This document shows positions 5,907 through 5,977 of a DNA stretch of 5,977 bases, in pieces. Position 1 is the stretch's first letter; every line of letters begins with the position of its first letter. Below the pieces are notes generated by a model, which saw only the letters and a list, made by a program, of their open reading frames with translations, was not told the DNA's origin and searched no databases. The stretch lies in NCBI GenBank assembly GCA_024275815.1, contig JAJRYI010000228.1, positions 1 to 5,977 of the forward strand, in the 5' to 3' direction. The stretch comes from Actinomycetes bacterium. Lineage in GTDB: Bacteria > Actinomycetota > Acidimicrobiia > Spongiisociales > UBA5794. The translations under genes and the position numbers were made by a program.

Positions 5907-5977
5907 ATGCAATCACCCGAGGCACGGAGGACCTCGTCCACAGTCGTCTTCGTGGTGGACCACGGTGTGGTGTTTCC
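5907..5977 (+). CDS. Possible start of a divergent gene, unknown product, cut by window
   Basis: ATG at 5907 is preceded by GAGG with a 6-nt spacer and opens a frame that stays open to the window edge (23 codons). It begins MQSPEARRTSSTVVFVVDHG. The TVVFVVDHGVVF stretch would suit a beta strand, but no family can be recognised from so little. If real, it is divergent from the hydrolase gene with a 41-bp gap. Minus-strand frames across the same bases are also open to the edge, so the direction is not certain. Confidence 0.28.
   Translation, partial: MQSPEARRTSSTVVFVVDHGVVF

Noticed and set aside
5702..5941. Minus-strand frame overlapping the hydrolase start (79 codons from GTG 5941)
   Set aside because: Downstream it becomes Arg/His-rich shadow sequence of the hydrolase gene. 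The upstream part is too short to judge.

Overview
The window is GC-rich with strong G/C preference at third codon positions. Its proteins look actinobacterial: an Ala/Pro-rich secreted M23 peptidase, a UlaG-like metallo-hydrolase of actinobacterial style, and possible leaderless starts. An acidimicrobial-type actinobacterium would fit, but that placement is an inference from protein style, not a phylogenetic result. Almost all coding capacity is on the minus strand. The long open frames opposite these genes are GC-driven shadows.

Layout from right to left, in the direction of minus-strand transcription. At 5907-5977 (+) there may be the first codons of a divergent gene. At 5236-5865 (-) is a complete 209-aa metallo-beta-lactamase-fold hydrolase. 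Converging on it, with its stop 7 bp away, is a plus-strand remnant at about 4881-5228 (possibly from 4781). It encodes the last blades of a WD40-type beta-propeller but is interrupted by in-frame TGA codons and has no usable start, so it reads as a pseudogene. At 4704-4787 is an intergenic stretch with several copies of TGTCA/GTCA, mostly 9-11 bp apart. At 3422-4681 (-) is a secreted 419-aa protein that joins an HExxH zincin-like domain to a C-terminal M23 (LytM) domain. Then come transketolase (1379-3340, 653 aa) and leucyl aminopeptidase PepA (start at 1367, 3' end cut by the window).

The last two genes are tightly coupled: the pepA Shine-Dalgarno overlaps the tkt stop codon, so they are very probably one transcript. 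The peptidase gene lies 81 bp upstream of tkt and could be in the same unit, but a 6-bp-stem hairpin in the gap leaves this open. Transketolase serves central carbon metabolism (non-oxidative pentose phosphate pathway), PepA serves cytosolic peptide turnover, and the M23 protein should act outside the membrane on the cell wall. No shared pathway is evident.

No complete new system is visible. The most unusual items are the two-metalloprotease fusion whose M23 domain has Val at one catalytic His position, the decaying WD40 gene, and the TGTCA repeat cluster between them. I see no tRNA, rRNA, CRISPR array, IS element or attachment site.
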